Assembly (NCBI GenBank): GCA_024235995.1
Contig: JACKLI010000001.1
Location: 248,001-312,000 of the forward strand
DNA length: 64,000 bases
Direction of reading: 5' to 3'
Source: Burkholderiaceae bacterium
Lineage (GTDB): Bacteria > Pseudomonadota > Gammaproteobacteria > Burkholderiales > Burkholderiaceae_C
Below, piece by piece: positions 43,162-50,607 of this stretch. The position numbers were made by a program, and so were the translations under genes. Under the pieces are notes generated by a model. The model saw only the letters and a program-made list of their open reading frames with translations, made no database searches and was not told where the DNA came from. The first letter of the stretch is position 1. Each line of letters starts with the position of its first letter.

Positions 43162-43183
43162 CGTTGATGCATTCGTGTCAACG
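43162..43183. promoter_or_regulatory. Inverted repeat upstream of mazE, candidate operator
   Basis: CGTTGA (43162-43167) and TCAACG (43178-43183) flank a 10-base spacer, 16 bases before the mazE start. Such dyads are the usual binding sites for autoregulating MazE. Confidence 0.4.
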
Positions 43184-43198
43184 AATTGGAGATGGCAC

Positions 43199-43525
43199 GT
43201 GAGCACTTCCGCAGCACAGATCAGCGCGTGGGGCAACGGCCTTACGCTGCGGCTCACCAAGCCGATGGCCAAGACCGCAGGCGTGGCCGATGGATCGCCC
43301 GTGCGTGTCACGGTCAAGCCTGGCCGCATCATCGTCGAGACCGAGACCGAGCCGACGCTGGAGCAGATGCTGGCGGCCTTCGATCCGAAGAAGCACGGCG
43401 GCGAAGCCATGGCCGGTGGCGCGGTGGGCGTGGAGGCGTTTGCCCATGGCGACGCGCAAGTCCGCGCTCTGGGTGCCCGAGCGGGCCGAGATCATCTTCA
43501 TCCGGTACAACCCGGCGGTCGGTGA
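43199..43525 (+). CDS. mazE: MazE-like antitoxin (AbrB/SpoVT fold)
   Basis: It starts with GTG and a GGAG ribosome binding site eight bases upstream. The first 80 residues match MazE-type antitoxins: swapped-hairpin AbrB domain (SAWGNGLTLRLTKPMAKTAG, then DGSPVRVTVKPGRIIVE) and the C-terminal toxin-binding tail (EQMLAAFDPKKHGGEAMAGG). The frame stays open to 43525, overlapping the mazF remnant by about 80 bases, so the protein may be slightly longer than usual, or the true end was lost with the toxin. Confidence 0.75.
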   Translation: MSTSAAQISAWGNGLTLRLTKPMAKTAGVADGSPVRVTVKPGRIIVETETEPTLEQMLAAFDPKKHGGEAMAGGAVGVEAFAHGDAQVRALGARAGRDHLHPVQPGGR

Positions 43526-43550
43526 AGAAATGCTCGACGACCATCCGATG
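43446..43550 (+). pseudogene. Truncated MazF/PemK toxin (first ~35 codons only)
   Basis: ATG at 43446 starts a frame reading RKSALWVPERAEIIFIRYNP and then EEMLDDHPM, which is the N-terminal strand region of MazF-like endoribonucleases. Homology ends at about 43550. The frame continues as unrelated sequence to 43700, antisense to the end of the TfpX/Z gene. The catalytic core is gone, so the toxin is inactive. Confidence 0.7.
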
Positions 43551-43617
43551 CCCATTGCAATCGCTGGGGGCACATTCGAGTCAAGCGTCGCCGGCCCCTT
43601 GCATCGGGCCTCCGGCC

Positions 43618-43638
43618 TCAAAACCCATCCACCGGCGC
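43618..43638. repeat. Short direct repeat at TfpX/Z gene end, copy 1
   Basis: TCAAAACCCATCCACCGGCGC at the gene's 3' end recurs at 45169-45189 with two mismatches. The second copy translates as the last residues of a TfpX/Z protein (APVDGF and stop) and looks like a remnant. Confidence 0.6.
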
Positions 43639-44379
43639 CCAGCCCACCATGTCCAGCTTGTCGTCCAGCAGCGCCACCCAGTCCAGCGTCTTGCTGCTGA
43701 CCAGGGGCAGATAGCGCAGATCGGCCACCGCGTGGCCGGCGGCGCGGGCGGCATCCTGCAACGCCGCCGCAGCCTGGGGCTTGCGTGCGATCAGATCGGG
43801 CAATGGCTTGGCACGCGCGCGCATGGCCGGCAGCGAATCGGCCCAGGGCTGCCACCAGTCGGGCTGTGCCGCCAACGGCACGCCAGCCAGGCCCTGCTGC
43901 ACGCTGCGAAACATCTCGTCGCTGTTGGCCGGCTTGCGCGTGCCGGCCTTCAAGACGCCAGCGAAGGGCAACTGGTTAAAGCCGGGCAATGCCTTGGGCA
44001 ACCGGTCTTGCAAGACCTCGTTGGCCGTTACCACCGACAGCCGGTCCACCTCGAACACCAGCGCCACCGGCCGCGCCACCCACACGCTGTGCATGCCATA
44101 GGCCAGCGCCGCCAGCTGGATCAGGCCGATGAGCGAAAAGTCCAGCCAGCGCTCGCGCCGCGACTTGCCGGGGCTGGCCACGATCAAGGTCAGCAGCGGG
44201 CCGCACACCACATCGACAGCCAGCACCAGCAGGTAGATGTGGCCCACGTTCAGCAACTGCCGGTAGGGCGCGGCATACCACAGGCCGAACACCACGCCGG
44301 CCGAGGCCAGCGCGACCAGCAGGGAAAGAACCACGTGCCGCAGCGCATAGCGCGCGGCAAAACGCAAACGATGGGTCAT
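43618..44379 (-). CDS. TfpX/TfpZ family type IV pilin accessory protein
   Basis: The protein has 253 residues from MTHRLRFAARYALRHVVLSL. Three or four N-terminal membrane helices (SLLVALASAGVVFGLWYAAP, then HIYLLVLAVDVVCGPLLTL) and a C-terminal domain match the TfpX/TfpZ proteins encoded next to certain Pseudomonas pilin genes, where they are needed for correct pilus assembly. It lies on the same strand as the pilin and the pilin glycosyltransferase, 2.8 kb downstream, with a broken toxin-antitoxin pair between. Confidence 0.83.
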   Translation of the reverse strand: MTHRLRFAARYALRHVVLSLLVALASAGVVFGLWYAAPYRQLLNVGHIYLLVLAVDVVCGPLLTLIVASPGKSRRERWLDFSLIGLIQLAALAYGMHSVWVARPVALVFEVDRLSVVTANEVLQDRLPKALPGFNQLPFAGVLKAGTRKPANSDEMFRSVQQGLAGVPLAAQPDWWQPWADSLPAMRARAKPLPDLIARKPQAAAALQDAARAAGHAVADLRYLPLVSSKTLDWVALLDDKLDMVGWAPVDGF

Positions 44380-44398
44380 GGGCACGGAGGATTTCGCT

Positions 44399-44759
44399 CT
44401 AATCACCTTCACCTCGCGCTTGCCTGTCCAATCGCACCAGCAATTCCTGCGCGTCCGCCGGCGCCAGTTTTTCCGTCACGATGTTCCATACGATGCCGTC
44501 ATCCACCGTGGCATAGGCGTGAATCAACAGGTTGCGAAACCCGATGATCTTGCGATGCTCCCGGATACTCTCCGCCAATGCCACATCCTGGCGGCAATTG
44601 ACTCAGGGCCTCGCCCATGATCTCGAACTGGCGCTCCACACCGGCACGCAGCAGTTCATCCGCCAGGTAGTCCGCGTAGGTTCGTCCGTCGACAAAGCGC
44701 TGCACCCGCTGCGCGGCCTCGACCACGTCAAATAGCCAGGCACGGGCATCAAGCCGCAT
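44399..44759 (-). pseudogene. hepT: HepT toxin gene with a frameshift
   Basis: The N-terminal half (MRLDARAWLFDVVEAAQRVQ and QFEIMGEALSQL) reads in one frame from 44759. The C-terminal half (VALAESIREHRKIIGFRNLL, then IHAYATVDD) continues in the +1 frame to 44399. The catalytic motif R-x4-H-x-Y (RNLLIHAY) is present in the second frame. One extra base in the run at about 44590-44600 accounts for it. Either the toxin is dead or the base is an assembly error. HepT is the HEPN RNase of the MntA-HepT (type VII) toxin-antitoxin system. Confidence 0.8.
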
Positions 44760-45066
44760 AAACGTTGCGCTGCTCGCGGGCGATGGCCTGCAGAAAGTAC
44801 GGATTGCGCACCGCGCCGCGCATCACCAGATCGACTGGATGGCCCACCACCGCTTGCAGACTGTCGCGCAGGCCAAAGTACCGGTCGGCAGCCCCCTCCG
44901 GTGAGGCATCGGAAAACTCGACGAGAAAATCCACGTCGCTGCGCCGGTGGTCGAAATCCGCGCGCACCGAGGAGCCGAACACGTCAAGTCGGCGCACCCG
45001 ATAGCGTCGGCACGATTCGGCGATGCGCCCACGCAAGGCATCGAACTCGAAGGACATGCTGCTCAT
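44749..45066 (-). CDS. mntA: MntA-like nucleotidyltransferase antitoxin
   Basis: The 105-residue protein is a minimal nucleotidyltransferase. FGSS (residues 30-33) and DVD (44-46) form the GSx11DxD active site, flanked by an intact third-strand region (PVDLVMRGAVRNPYFLQAI). In studied systems MntA AMPylates a tyrosine of HepT to neutralise it. It overlaps the hepT start by 11 bases. A start at 45057 is also possible. Confidence 0.85.
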   Translation of the reverse strand: MSSMSFEFDALRGRIAESCRRYRVRRLDVFGSSVRADFDHRRSDVDFLVEFSDASPEGAADRYFGLRDSLQAVVGHPVDLVMRGAVRNPYFLQAIAREQRNVYAA

Positions 45067-45168
45067 TGTAGGGACGGTCGCTTCCGGTGCACACCCAGCG
45101 CATGGCGCATGCATCCGGCACCTCGGGGCCATCCGTGATCAAACGGCCCCGGTCCGTTCAGCCTTGAA

Positions 45169-45189
45169 TCAAAACCCGTCCACCGGAGC
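45169..45189. repeat. Short direct repeat copy 2; remnant of a TfpX/Z 3' end
   Basis: It matches 43618-43638 at 19 of 21 bases. Read on the minus strand it encodes APVDGF plus a stop, the same ending as the TfpX/Z gene. It suggests that another TfpX/Z gene once ended here. Confidence 0.5.
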
Positions 45190-45194
45190 GCAGC

Positions 45195-45431
45195 TCAATG
45201 TGATCTGACCCCAATTTTCCCTTGGGCCTTGGTGAGCTTTTCAGTTTTCATGGCTTGCTGACCCCCCAGTAAAACGCGATCCACATCCGCGAAAAAATCT
45301 TCCAGCAATTGCTGGGCGCCCTTGAACTCACAGGGCGCGCTCTTGTCCGACGCGTGCCGATGCTTGTGGCATACGCCGAAAACCGATTCGTTCAGATCGA
45401 GCAACGCATCCATGGCGACATCGCGCTTCAT
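45195..45431 (-). CDS. Small hypothetical protein downstream of pilin glycosyltransferase
   Basis: The 78-residue frame starts 18 bases after the glycosyltransferase stop on the same strand. I recognise no domain; it is rich in His and Lys in the middle (CHKHRHASDKS) and may be a truncated gene or chance frame. The 3' side has the sequence GTGATCTGACCCCAATTTT, reminiscent of sequences flanking REP-associated transposases. The remaining bases between 45067 and 45195 hold nothing else that I recognise. Confidence 0.35.
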   Translation of the reverse strand: MKRDVAMDALLDLNESVFGVCHKHRHASDKSAPCEFKGAQQLLEDFFADVDRVLLGGQQAMKTEKLTKAQGKIGVRSH

Positions 45432-45449
45432 ACTTGCTTTTATCGGTGC

Positions 45450-47147
45450 TTAAGGCAGAGGCAATGCATGCAATTCGGGATAGCGATCGGCGACAAATCG
45501 AATTTGCTGCTTCAATTCACCGTACGCCTTTTCTCCCCATTGGCGTCGCATCACCTGAATTTGTCGTGCTGCTTCTTGCTGCTCGCCGTTTAAGGCCAGC
45601 GCCAACGCATAGCGGTACTGGGTAGCCGACCATGGGTAGTGCAGTGCCGCCGCTTTGACGACCCGCATATCCGCAGGCGACATATGTGGCGTCGGCACAA
45701 TCCGGGCGTCGTCGAGCAGCAGACCGAGTTGATCGAACAGGACAACCGGTGGCCGCTGATGGTTCGGCGGTGTTGTGCCAATCCGCAAGGATTCGAAGCG
45801 CGCGATGCGGAAGTCTTCCTCGATCTGCAGATACTCGACCGCTGACCAACTCAATACCACGGTCAGCAGCGCCAGCGCCGCCACAACCGCCCCAGCCGGG
45901 AACCGCCACAGCGGCCGCAGCCCAAGCGCGGCTTCCGTCGCCCCGATGGCGAACATGGCTGGTGCCAGGAAATAGGCATAGGCAAAGGGATACTCCAGCA
46001 TCGAATGTACCGCCAAGGGCAGAGCCACCGCCAAACCGTACCACGGCACCAGATCGTTGGTCGCACGCACTCGGCGCCACAGCCAGACGCCGACCAGCGC
46101 CACCAGCAGCGCGGTCAGTGGCAGGCCCCACCAAAGGGCCGCATCCAGCAACAGGTTGTGGCTGTATGTAAGTGGCGCGCTGACTGCATAGCGATCGGCC
46201 ACTGCGTTGTGCGCCTGCGCCGTTGCATGGATGCCCCAGCCGAGCCAAGGCTTGATCGCGATCGCATCCAGCAACTGCGACCAAAGTTCCAAGCGCAGGC
46301 TGGAGGTGGTGTTGAGCGTGGCCTCATCATCCAGCAACAGCGTGTTCAGCAACGGTGGCCAAGCCAGAAACAGCGCCAGCGCGACAGCGGCACAACCAAT
46401 GCCCACCCAAACCGGCGGCGCGCAGCCGATGCGGCGCCGCTTCAACAGCCACCAGCCGAGCAGCAGCAGCAGGGACAGCATCCCGGTGCGTGACTCGGCT
46501 ACAGCAAGCCCGGCGTAGAGAACCAGCAGCAGCAGGCTGCAGGCAAGGCCTCCGAGCCGCTGCGACTGATACAGAAACACCACGCTGGCCACGCCCATGA
46601 CCAGGAGGGTGGCCAGATGATTGGGCTGCGCGAGGTTGGCACCGGGCCGACGCCACCCCCAGGTGCGCAGGATCCATTCGGATGATTCCCACAACCCGAA
46701 GAGCTGTGCATAGGCAATCACGGTGGAAATCACCCCAGCGGCCAGCAGGATGAATGCCAGCCCGCGCAAGGAAAAGGCGGCGCCGGAAGGTGCACTGCCC
46801 AATCGTTCGCGCGCCGTCGCCGAATAGCCAAGGACAAGGGCAACGATGCACAGGGCCAGGTACAACCAAAACACCAGCACGTCACCCAAAAAATGCAGTT
46901 CACCGCCCGCCTTCTGCGCTGCAGCGATCAGGGCAAGCGCGACAAACGGCAGTGTGGCCGGCGGAAACGCGATATCGCTAACGTCGGCGACACGGCGCGA
47001 CCGCGCCAGCCCGAGCCAGGCAAAAACGAGCACGGCCAGAAACGCCATCGCCTCCGAATGCCAGCTGGCCCAAGGCAGGGTGTGGTTGGGCATCAGCCAG
47101 CTCAGGAGCGAGGTCCCGGCGGCCAGCAAGAAGAGGAAGCCATGCAT
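45450..47147 (-). CDS. PglL/TfpW-type O-oligosaccharyltransferase (Wzy/O-antigen ligase family)
   Basis: The 565-residue membrane protein has about 11 helices and the WZY_C region (LAWPPLLNTLLLDDEATLNT, then LWSQLLDAIAIKPWLGWGIH and YSHNLLLDAALWWGLPLTA). Its histidine in YSHN is the expected catalytic feature of this family. It ends in a soluble C-terminal domain with TPR-like helices. It would transfer a glycan from a lipid carrier to the pilin encoded just upstream. The ATG at 47147 follows a pilin terminator, so expression may be partly read-through. Confidence 0.85.
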   Translation of the reverse strand: MHGFLFLLAAGTSLLSWLMPNHTLPWASWHSEAMAFLAVLVFAWLGLARSRRVADVSDIAFPPATLPFVALALIAAAQKAGGELHFLGDVLVFWLYLALCIVALVLGYSATARERLGSAPSGAAFSLRGLAFILLAAGVISTVIAYAQLFGLWESSEWILRTWGWRRPGANLAQPNHLATLLVMGVASVVFLYQSQRLGGLACSLLLLVLYAGLAVAESRTGMLSLLLLLGWWLLKRRRIGCAPPVWVGIGCAAVALALFLAWPPLLNTLLLDDEATLNTTSSLRLELWSQLLDAIAIKPWLGWGIHATAQAHNAVADRYAVSAPLTYSHNLLLDAALWWGLPLTALLVALVGVWLWRRVRATNDLVPWYGLAVALPLAVHSMLEYPFAYAYFLAPAMFAIGATEAALGLRPLWRFPAGAVVAALALLTVVLSWSAVEYLQIEEDFRIARFESLRIGTTPPNHQRPPVVLFDQLGLLLDDARIVPTPHMSPADMRVVKAAALHYPWSATQYRYALALALNGEQQEAARQIQVMRRQWGEKAYGELKQQIRFVADRYPELHALPLP

Positions 47148-47150
47148 CAA

Positions 47151-47177
47151 TAAAAAACGCTCCTTGCGGAGCGTTTT
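47151..47177 (-). terminator. Terminator after the pilin gene
   Basis: On the minus strand, AAAACGCTCC, loop GCAA, GGAGCGTTTT and further T residues form a strong terminator between pilin stop and the glycosyltransferase start. Confidence 0.85.
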
Positions 47178-47195
47178 CAGGCCATTGAATCTCGC

Positions 47196-47678
47196 TTAGC
47201 CGCGGCAGGAACCAGGCAGAAACTTCCCGGCAATGCCGCCCGAACTAGCAGGGCCACATACCCATTTGAAAACGGACTTCCCGAAATCGGTGGAACCACC
47301 CATTTTGTTTGTATCATCTTTGTACGGCGTCAGCGTGATTGCCTTGCTGTCGATTTGCGTATCGCCGACATTCTGAGCCGTTACCGTCACGACACCCTTG
47401 TCATCGGTCTCAATGGATTTGACGTATTTGGACGAGCCATTGGCTCCGCTGGCCTCGCAGCCCCAGTTGTTTGCACCGACAGTGGCACCGCTGGTTGCAC
47501 TTTGATAGACCTCGGTGATGGTCGTGCGGCAAGCCGAGGCTGCCAGCACCACTTCCGACACCTTAGCGCGCTTGGTGTAGTCCTGATACGCCGGCAGCGC
47601 CACGGCCGCCAGGATACCAATGATGGCCACCACGATCATCAATTCGATCAGGGTGAAGCCTTGCTGGAGTTTTTTCAT
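47196..47678 (-). CDS. pilA: Type IV pilin
   Basis: The 160-residue prepilin has the class III signal MKKLQQG cleaved before F8, with E12 as the conserved mature Glu5. The hydrophobic N-terminal helix is FTLIELMIVVAIIGILAAVA. A C-terminal pair of cysteines (KWVCGP and GSCRG) defines the D-region disulfide loop. It is visibly less GC-rich and has many Thr and Ser codons, as in horizontally exchanged pilins. An adjacent glycosyltransferase and TfpX/Z gene suggest a glycosylated, accessory-dependent pilus. A sigma-54 promoter lies upstream. Confidence 0.95.
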   Translation of the reverse strand: MKKLQQGFTLIELMIVVAIIGILAAVALPAYQDYTKRAKVSEVVLAASACRTTITEVYQSATSGATVGANNWGCEASGANGSSKYVKSIETDDKGVVTVTAQNVGDTQIDSKAITLTPYKDDTNKMGGSTDFGKSVFKWVCGPASSGGIAGKFLPGSCRG

Positions 47679-47962
47679 TTCGATTTCCTCTTTCGGTTGA
47701 AAAATGGAGGGGACCTTGGGAGACACTCGTTGACGTGCGTCGCCGCACGCCTTGTGTGATGCAGGGGGCGTGCCAAGCCGCAGCCAGGCGTGCATTCGTG
47801 GCAAACCGCACAGATTGGCGAGGTCACCGGGACGGTGAACGCCATCTCACGCCCCGGCGGGACGGCAACGGGCGTCCCGCTCAGGCGCTTGGGATGGAGG
47901 CGAATGTCCGGCCGGACGGCCTGGCCTTCTAGAATCGGGCCGGCAATGAAAGGACCAAGCGC
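47679..47962. other. pilA / Sel1-gene divergent intergenic region
   Basis: These 284 bases hold the sigma-54 promoter of pilA and its AT-rich leader. Further upstream are several GC-rich dyads (for example GACGGCAACGGGCGTCCC near 47870), which could be activator sites. No gene was found. Confidence 0.5.
47759..47776 (-). promoter_or_regulatory. Sigma-54 (-24/-12) promoter of the pilin gene
   Basis: On the minus strand the sequence is TTGGCACGCCCCCTGCAT, matching TGGCAC-N5-TTGCA at all but one position with the required 10 bases between GG and GC. It is 81 bases upstream of the pilin ATG, consistent with a PilR/RpoN-controlled pilA as in Pseudomonas and other betaproteobacteria. Confidence 0.8.
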
Positions 47963-48469
47963 GTGAACTCGATCAGCCTGGACGCCGTGGCGGCCCTGAC
48001 CGGCATCGGCCGCAGCACCCTGTGGCGCAAGGTGGCCGACGGCGCCCTGGCCAAGGGCGAGAAGGACGCGCGCGGGCGTGCCACGCTGGCGCTGGCGGAC
48101 GTGCTGGGGCTGATTCGCGACGGCACGGGCGTGCCCTTCGACGCCGAGGACGTGGCCATACTGCTGCAGGCCGATGCCGGCGACGCGCAGGCGCAGGCCG
48201 ACATCGGCGCGCTGCTGCAAGTGCGCGGCGGCGGCGCGGCCGCGCGGTACTGGCTGCAGGCCGCCGCCGAGCAGGGCAGCGCCGAGGCCATGCACTGGCT
48301 GGGCACGGCCCAGGCGGCGGGCGGCAGCGAGCAGGACCGGCAGATGGCGGTGATGTGGATCGCCAAGGCGGCGGCGCTGGGCCACCCGATCGCCCGGCAG
48401 CAGCTGCAGGGCCTGCTGCAGGGCGTGGCGGCCGGGGCTGCCGATGCGGGCGCGCGGCCGGCGCCCTGA
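47963..48469 (+). CDS. Sel1-repeat protein with N-terminal helix-turn-helix-like segment
   Basis: It begins with GTG, 168 residues long. The N-terminal LDAVAALTGIGRSTLWRKVA reads like a MerR/excisionase-type DNA-binding helix, and the C-terminal half has Sel1/TPR-like repeats (DIGALLQVRGGGAAARYWLQ, then GSAEAMHWLGTAQAAGGSEQ). The role is unknown. It could regulate the neighbouring pilin, whose promoter region lies 190 bases away in the divergent gap, but nothing shows this directly. Confidence 0.75.
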   Translation: MNSISLDAVAALTGIGRSTLWRKVADGALAKGEKDARGRATLALADVLGLIRDGTGVPFDAEDVAILLQADAGDAQAQADIGALLQVRGGGAAARYWLQAAAEQGSAEAMHWLGTAQAAGGSEQDRQMAVMWIAKAAALGHPIARQQLQGLLQGVAAGAADAGARPAP

Positions 48470-48490
48470 AATCGACTGCACAATCAAGGC

Positions 48491-48823
48491 ATGTCCACAC
48501 ACACCCAGCTTGACGAACGCACCCGCGCCCTGCACCGACTGGCAGCCGCGCGCGTGCGAGCCAATCCGGCCTTGTTCGAGCACGTGCGGGCCAATCTGAC
48601 GCGCTGGCAGCACAACGCCTGCCCGCAGGTGCAGCCCTATGTGCACGAATGGCAAGCCTTGGCCGAACAGGGCATGTCTGCCTGCCTGGCGGTGGCCGAG
48701 GAAGATTCACCACGTGCCGCCGCGTTGCGCCAGGCATCGCCCTTTGCGGGCGTTTTGAGCAACGCCGAGCGCCTGGCGTTTTTGAAGGCCTGGCGCGCGA
48801 GGCAGGGCGATGCGGCGCGCTGA
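48491..48823 (+). CDS. Hypothetical protein, candidate partner of DUF6036-type nucleotidyltransferase
   Basis: The 110-residue soluble protein is mostly helical (LDERTRALHRLAAARVRANP, then ERLAFLKAWRARQG). I recognise no named domain. Its 3' end overlaps the next gene by 14 bases, the arrangement typical of toxin-antitoxin operons. It may be the antitoxin or substrate of the nucleotidyltransferase. Confidence 0.7.
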   Translation: MSTHTQLDERTRALHRLAAARVRANPALFEHVRANLTRWQHNACPQVQPYVHEWQALAEQGMSACLAVAEEDSPRAAALRQASPFAGVLSNAERLAFLKAWRARQGDAAR

Positions 48824-49337
48824 GTTGGAGCATCTGATTCGCGCGGCAGCGGCTGTCACCAACGAATACGAGATCGTGGTGATTGGCAGCCAGTCCATTT
48901 TGGCCAGCGTGCCAGCACCGCCACCTGAGCTGATGCAGTCGATGGAGGCTGACTGCTACCCGATGCGGCACCCCGAGTTGGCGGATTTGATCGATGGCGC
49001 CATTGGCGAGTTGTCGCCGTTTCATGAGCGCTTCGGGTATTACGCCCAAGGCGTGGGGCCCGAGACGGCGGTGCTGCCGGACGGCTGGCAAGAGCGCTTG
49101 GTGAAGTTGCAGAACGAGCAAACCGATTTGAAGCTGGGATGGTGCCTGGAACCGCATGACTTGGCTGCTGCCAAGCTGGTGGCCGGTCGCGACAAGGACG
49201 GGCCTTTCGTGGCGACGATGCTGCGCCACGGCATCATCTCGGCGGACACCCTGGCCGCCCGCATCGATGCGCTGCCCGTTGACGAGGCGCGCAAGGCGCG
49301 GCTGCAACAGCAAGCGCGGCGATTGGCGCAAGCCTGA
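48810..49337 (+). CDS. DUF6036-type nucleotidyltransferase-like protein
   Basis: The 175-residue protein has a VVIGSQSILAS segment followed by MEADCYP, which corresponds to the G-S and D/E-x-D elements of minimal nucleotidyltransferases. HDLAAAKLVAGRDKDGPFV is typical for the family often annotated DUF6036 or AbiEii-like. The function is not established; an enzyme that nucleotidylates RNA or a partner protein is plausible. It is coupled to the upstream small gene. Base composition is somewhat lower in GC than benE next door. Confidence 0.75.
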   Translation: MRRAELEHLIRAAAAVTNEYEIVVIGSQSILASVPAPPPELMQSMEADCYPMRHPELADLIDGAIGELSPFHERFGYYAQGVGPETAVLPDGWQERLVKLQNEQTDLKLGWCLEPHDLAAAKLVAGRDKDGPFVATMLRHGIISADTLAARIDALPVDEARKARLQQQARRLAQA

Positions 49338-49383
49338 TCGACGCGCGCGGTCGGTGCAAGCAGCACGCGCGCACAATCCTCCG

Positions 49384-50577
49384 ATGCGATTTTTCAAGGA
49401 CCTGAGCCTGTCGGCCGCCATCGCGGGCTTCGTGGCGGTGCTGGTGGGCTTTACCAGCTCGGTGGCGCTGGTGTTTCAGGCGGCGCAGGCGTTTGGCGCG
49501 TCGCAGCAGGTCGTCACGTCGTGGATGTGGGCGCTGGGGCTGGGCATGGGGCTGACCACGGCCATTCCGTCGCTCATCCTGCGCCAGCCGGTGATGATTG
49601 CCTGGAGCACCCCCGGCGCGGCGGTGCTGGCCAGCGCGGGGCTGGGCTTCGACCTGGGGCAGGCGACGGGCGCCTTCATCGTCTGCGCGCTGTTGATCCT
49701 GCTGTGCGGCGTGACGGGCTGGTTCGAACGCGTGATGAACCGCATCCCCATGGCCCTGGCCTCGGCGCTGCTGGCGGGCGTGCTGGCGCACTTCGGCATG
49801 GCGGCCTTCGGCGCGGCGCGCACCGCCCTGCCGCTGGTGCTGGTGATGCTGGCGGCCTACCTGCTGGCGCGCCGCTGGTGGCCGCGCTACACGGTGCCGC
49901 TGACGCTGGCCGTGGCCATCGCGTTCGCGGCCTGGCAGGGCTCGATCGCCTGGACGGCGGTGCGCTGGGACTGGGCGCGGCCGGTGTGGACCACGCCGGT
50001 GTTCACCTGGCAGGCGGCCGTCAGCCTGGCGCTGCCGCTGTTCGTGGTGACCATGGCCTCGCAGAACCTGCCGGGCGTGGCGGTGATGCGCGCCACCGGC
50101 TACCGGATGCCCGTGAGCCGGCTGATCAGCCTGACCGGGCTGGCCACCCTGGTGCTGGCGCCCTTTGGCGCCTACGCGCTCAACTTCAGCGCCATCACCG
50201 CCGCCATCTGCATGGGCCCCGAGGCGCACCCCGACCCGGCGCGGCGCTACACCGCGGCCGTCAGCTGCGGCGTGCTGTACGTGCTGATCGGCCTGTTCGG
50301 CGCGGCGGTGGCGGGGCTGCTGACGGCCTTTCCCAAGGAGCTGGTGGCGGCCATTGCCGGGCTGGCGCTGCTGGGCACCATCGGCTCGGGCCTGAAGACG
50401 GCGCTGGAGCACGACGCCCACCGCGAGGCCGCGGTCATCACCTTCCTGGTCACGCTGTCGGGCGTGACGATTGCCGGCATCGGCTCGGCCTTCTGGGGCG
50501 TGGTGGCCGGCGCGGTAACCCTGCTCGTCACCCAGGCGCGGCGAAAACCCGACGCCCGGCAAGGCGCGCGCCCTTGA
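49384..50577 (+). CDS. benE: Benzoate/H+ symporter family transporter
   Basis: The 397-residue membrane protein has about 11 helices. FGMAAFGA and QNLPGVAVMRATGYRMPVS (the BenE signature) are visible. It imports benzoate or a related aromatic acid. There is no benzoate-catabolic gene in the window, so the substrate is only suggested by the family. Confidence 0.9.
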   Translation: MRFFKDLSLSAAIAGFVAVLVGFTSSVALVFQAAQAFGASQQVVTSWMWALGLGMGLTTAIPSLILRQPVMIAWSTPGAAVLASAGLGFDLGQATGAFIVCALLILLCGVTGWFERVMNRIPMALASALLAGVLAHFGMAAFGAARTALPLVLVMLAAYLLARRWWPRYTVPLTLAVAIAFAAWQGSIAWTAVRWDWARPVWTTPVFTWQAAVSLALPLFVVTMASQNLPGVAVMRATGYRMPVSRLISLTGLATLVLAPFGAYALNFSAITAAICMGPEAHPDPARRYTAAVSCGVLYVLIGLFGAAVAGLLTAFPKELVAAIAGLALLGTIGSGLKTALEHDAHREAAVITFLVTLSGVTIAGIGSAFWGVVAGAVTLLVTQARRKPDARQGARP

Positions 50578-50607
50578 GGCAAGATGCGCGCAACGAAAGA
50601 GCCCCCC

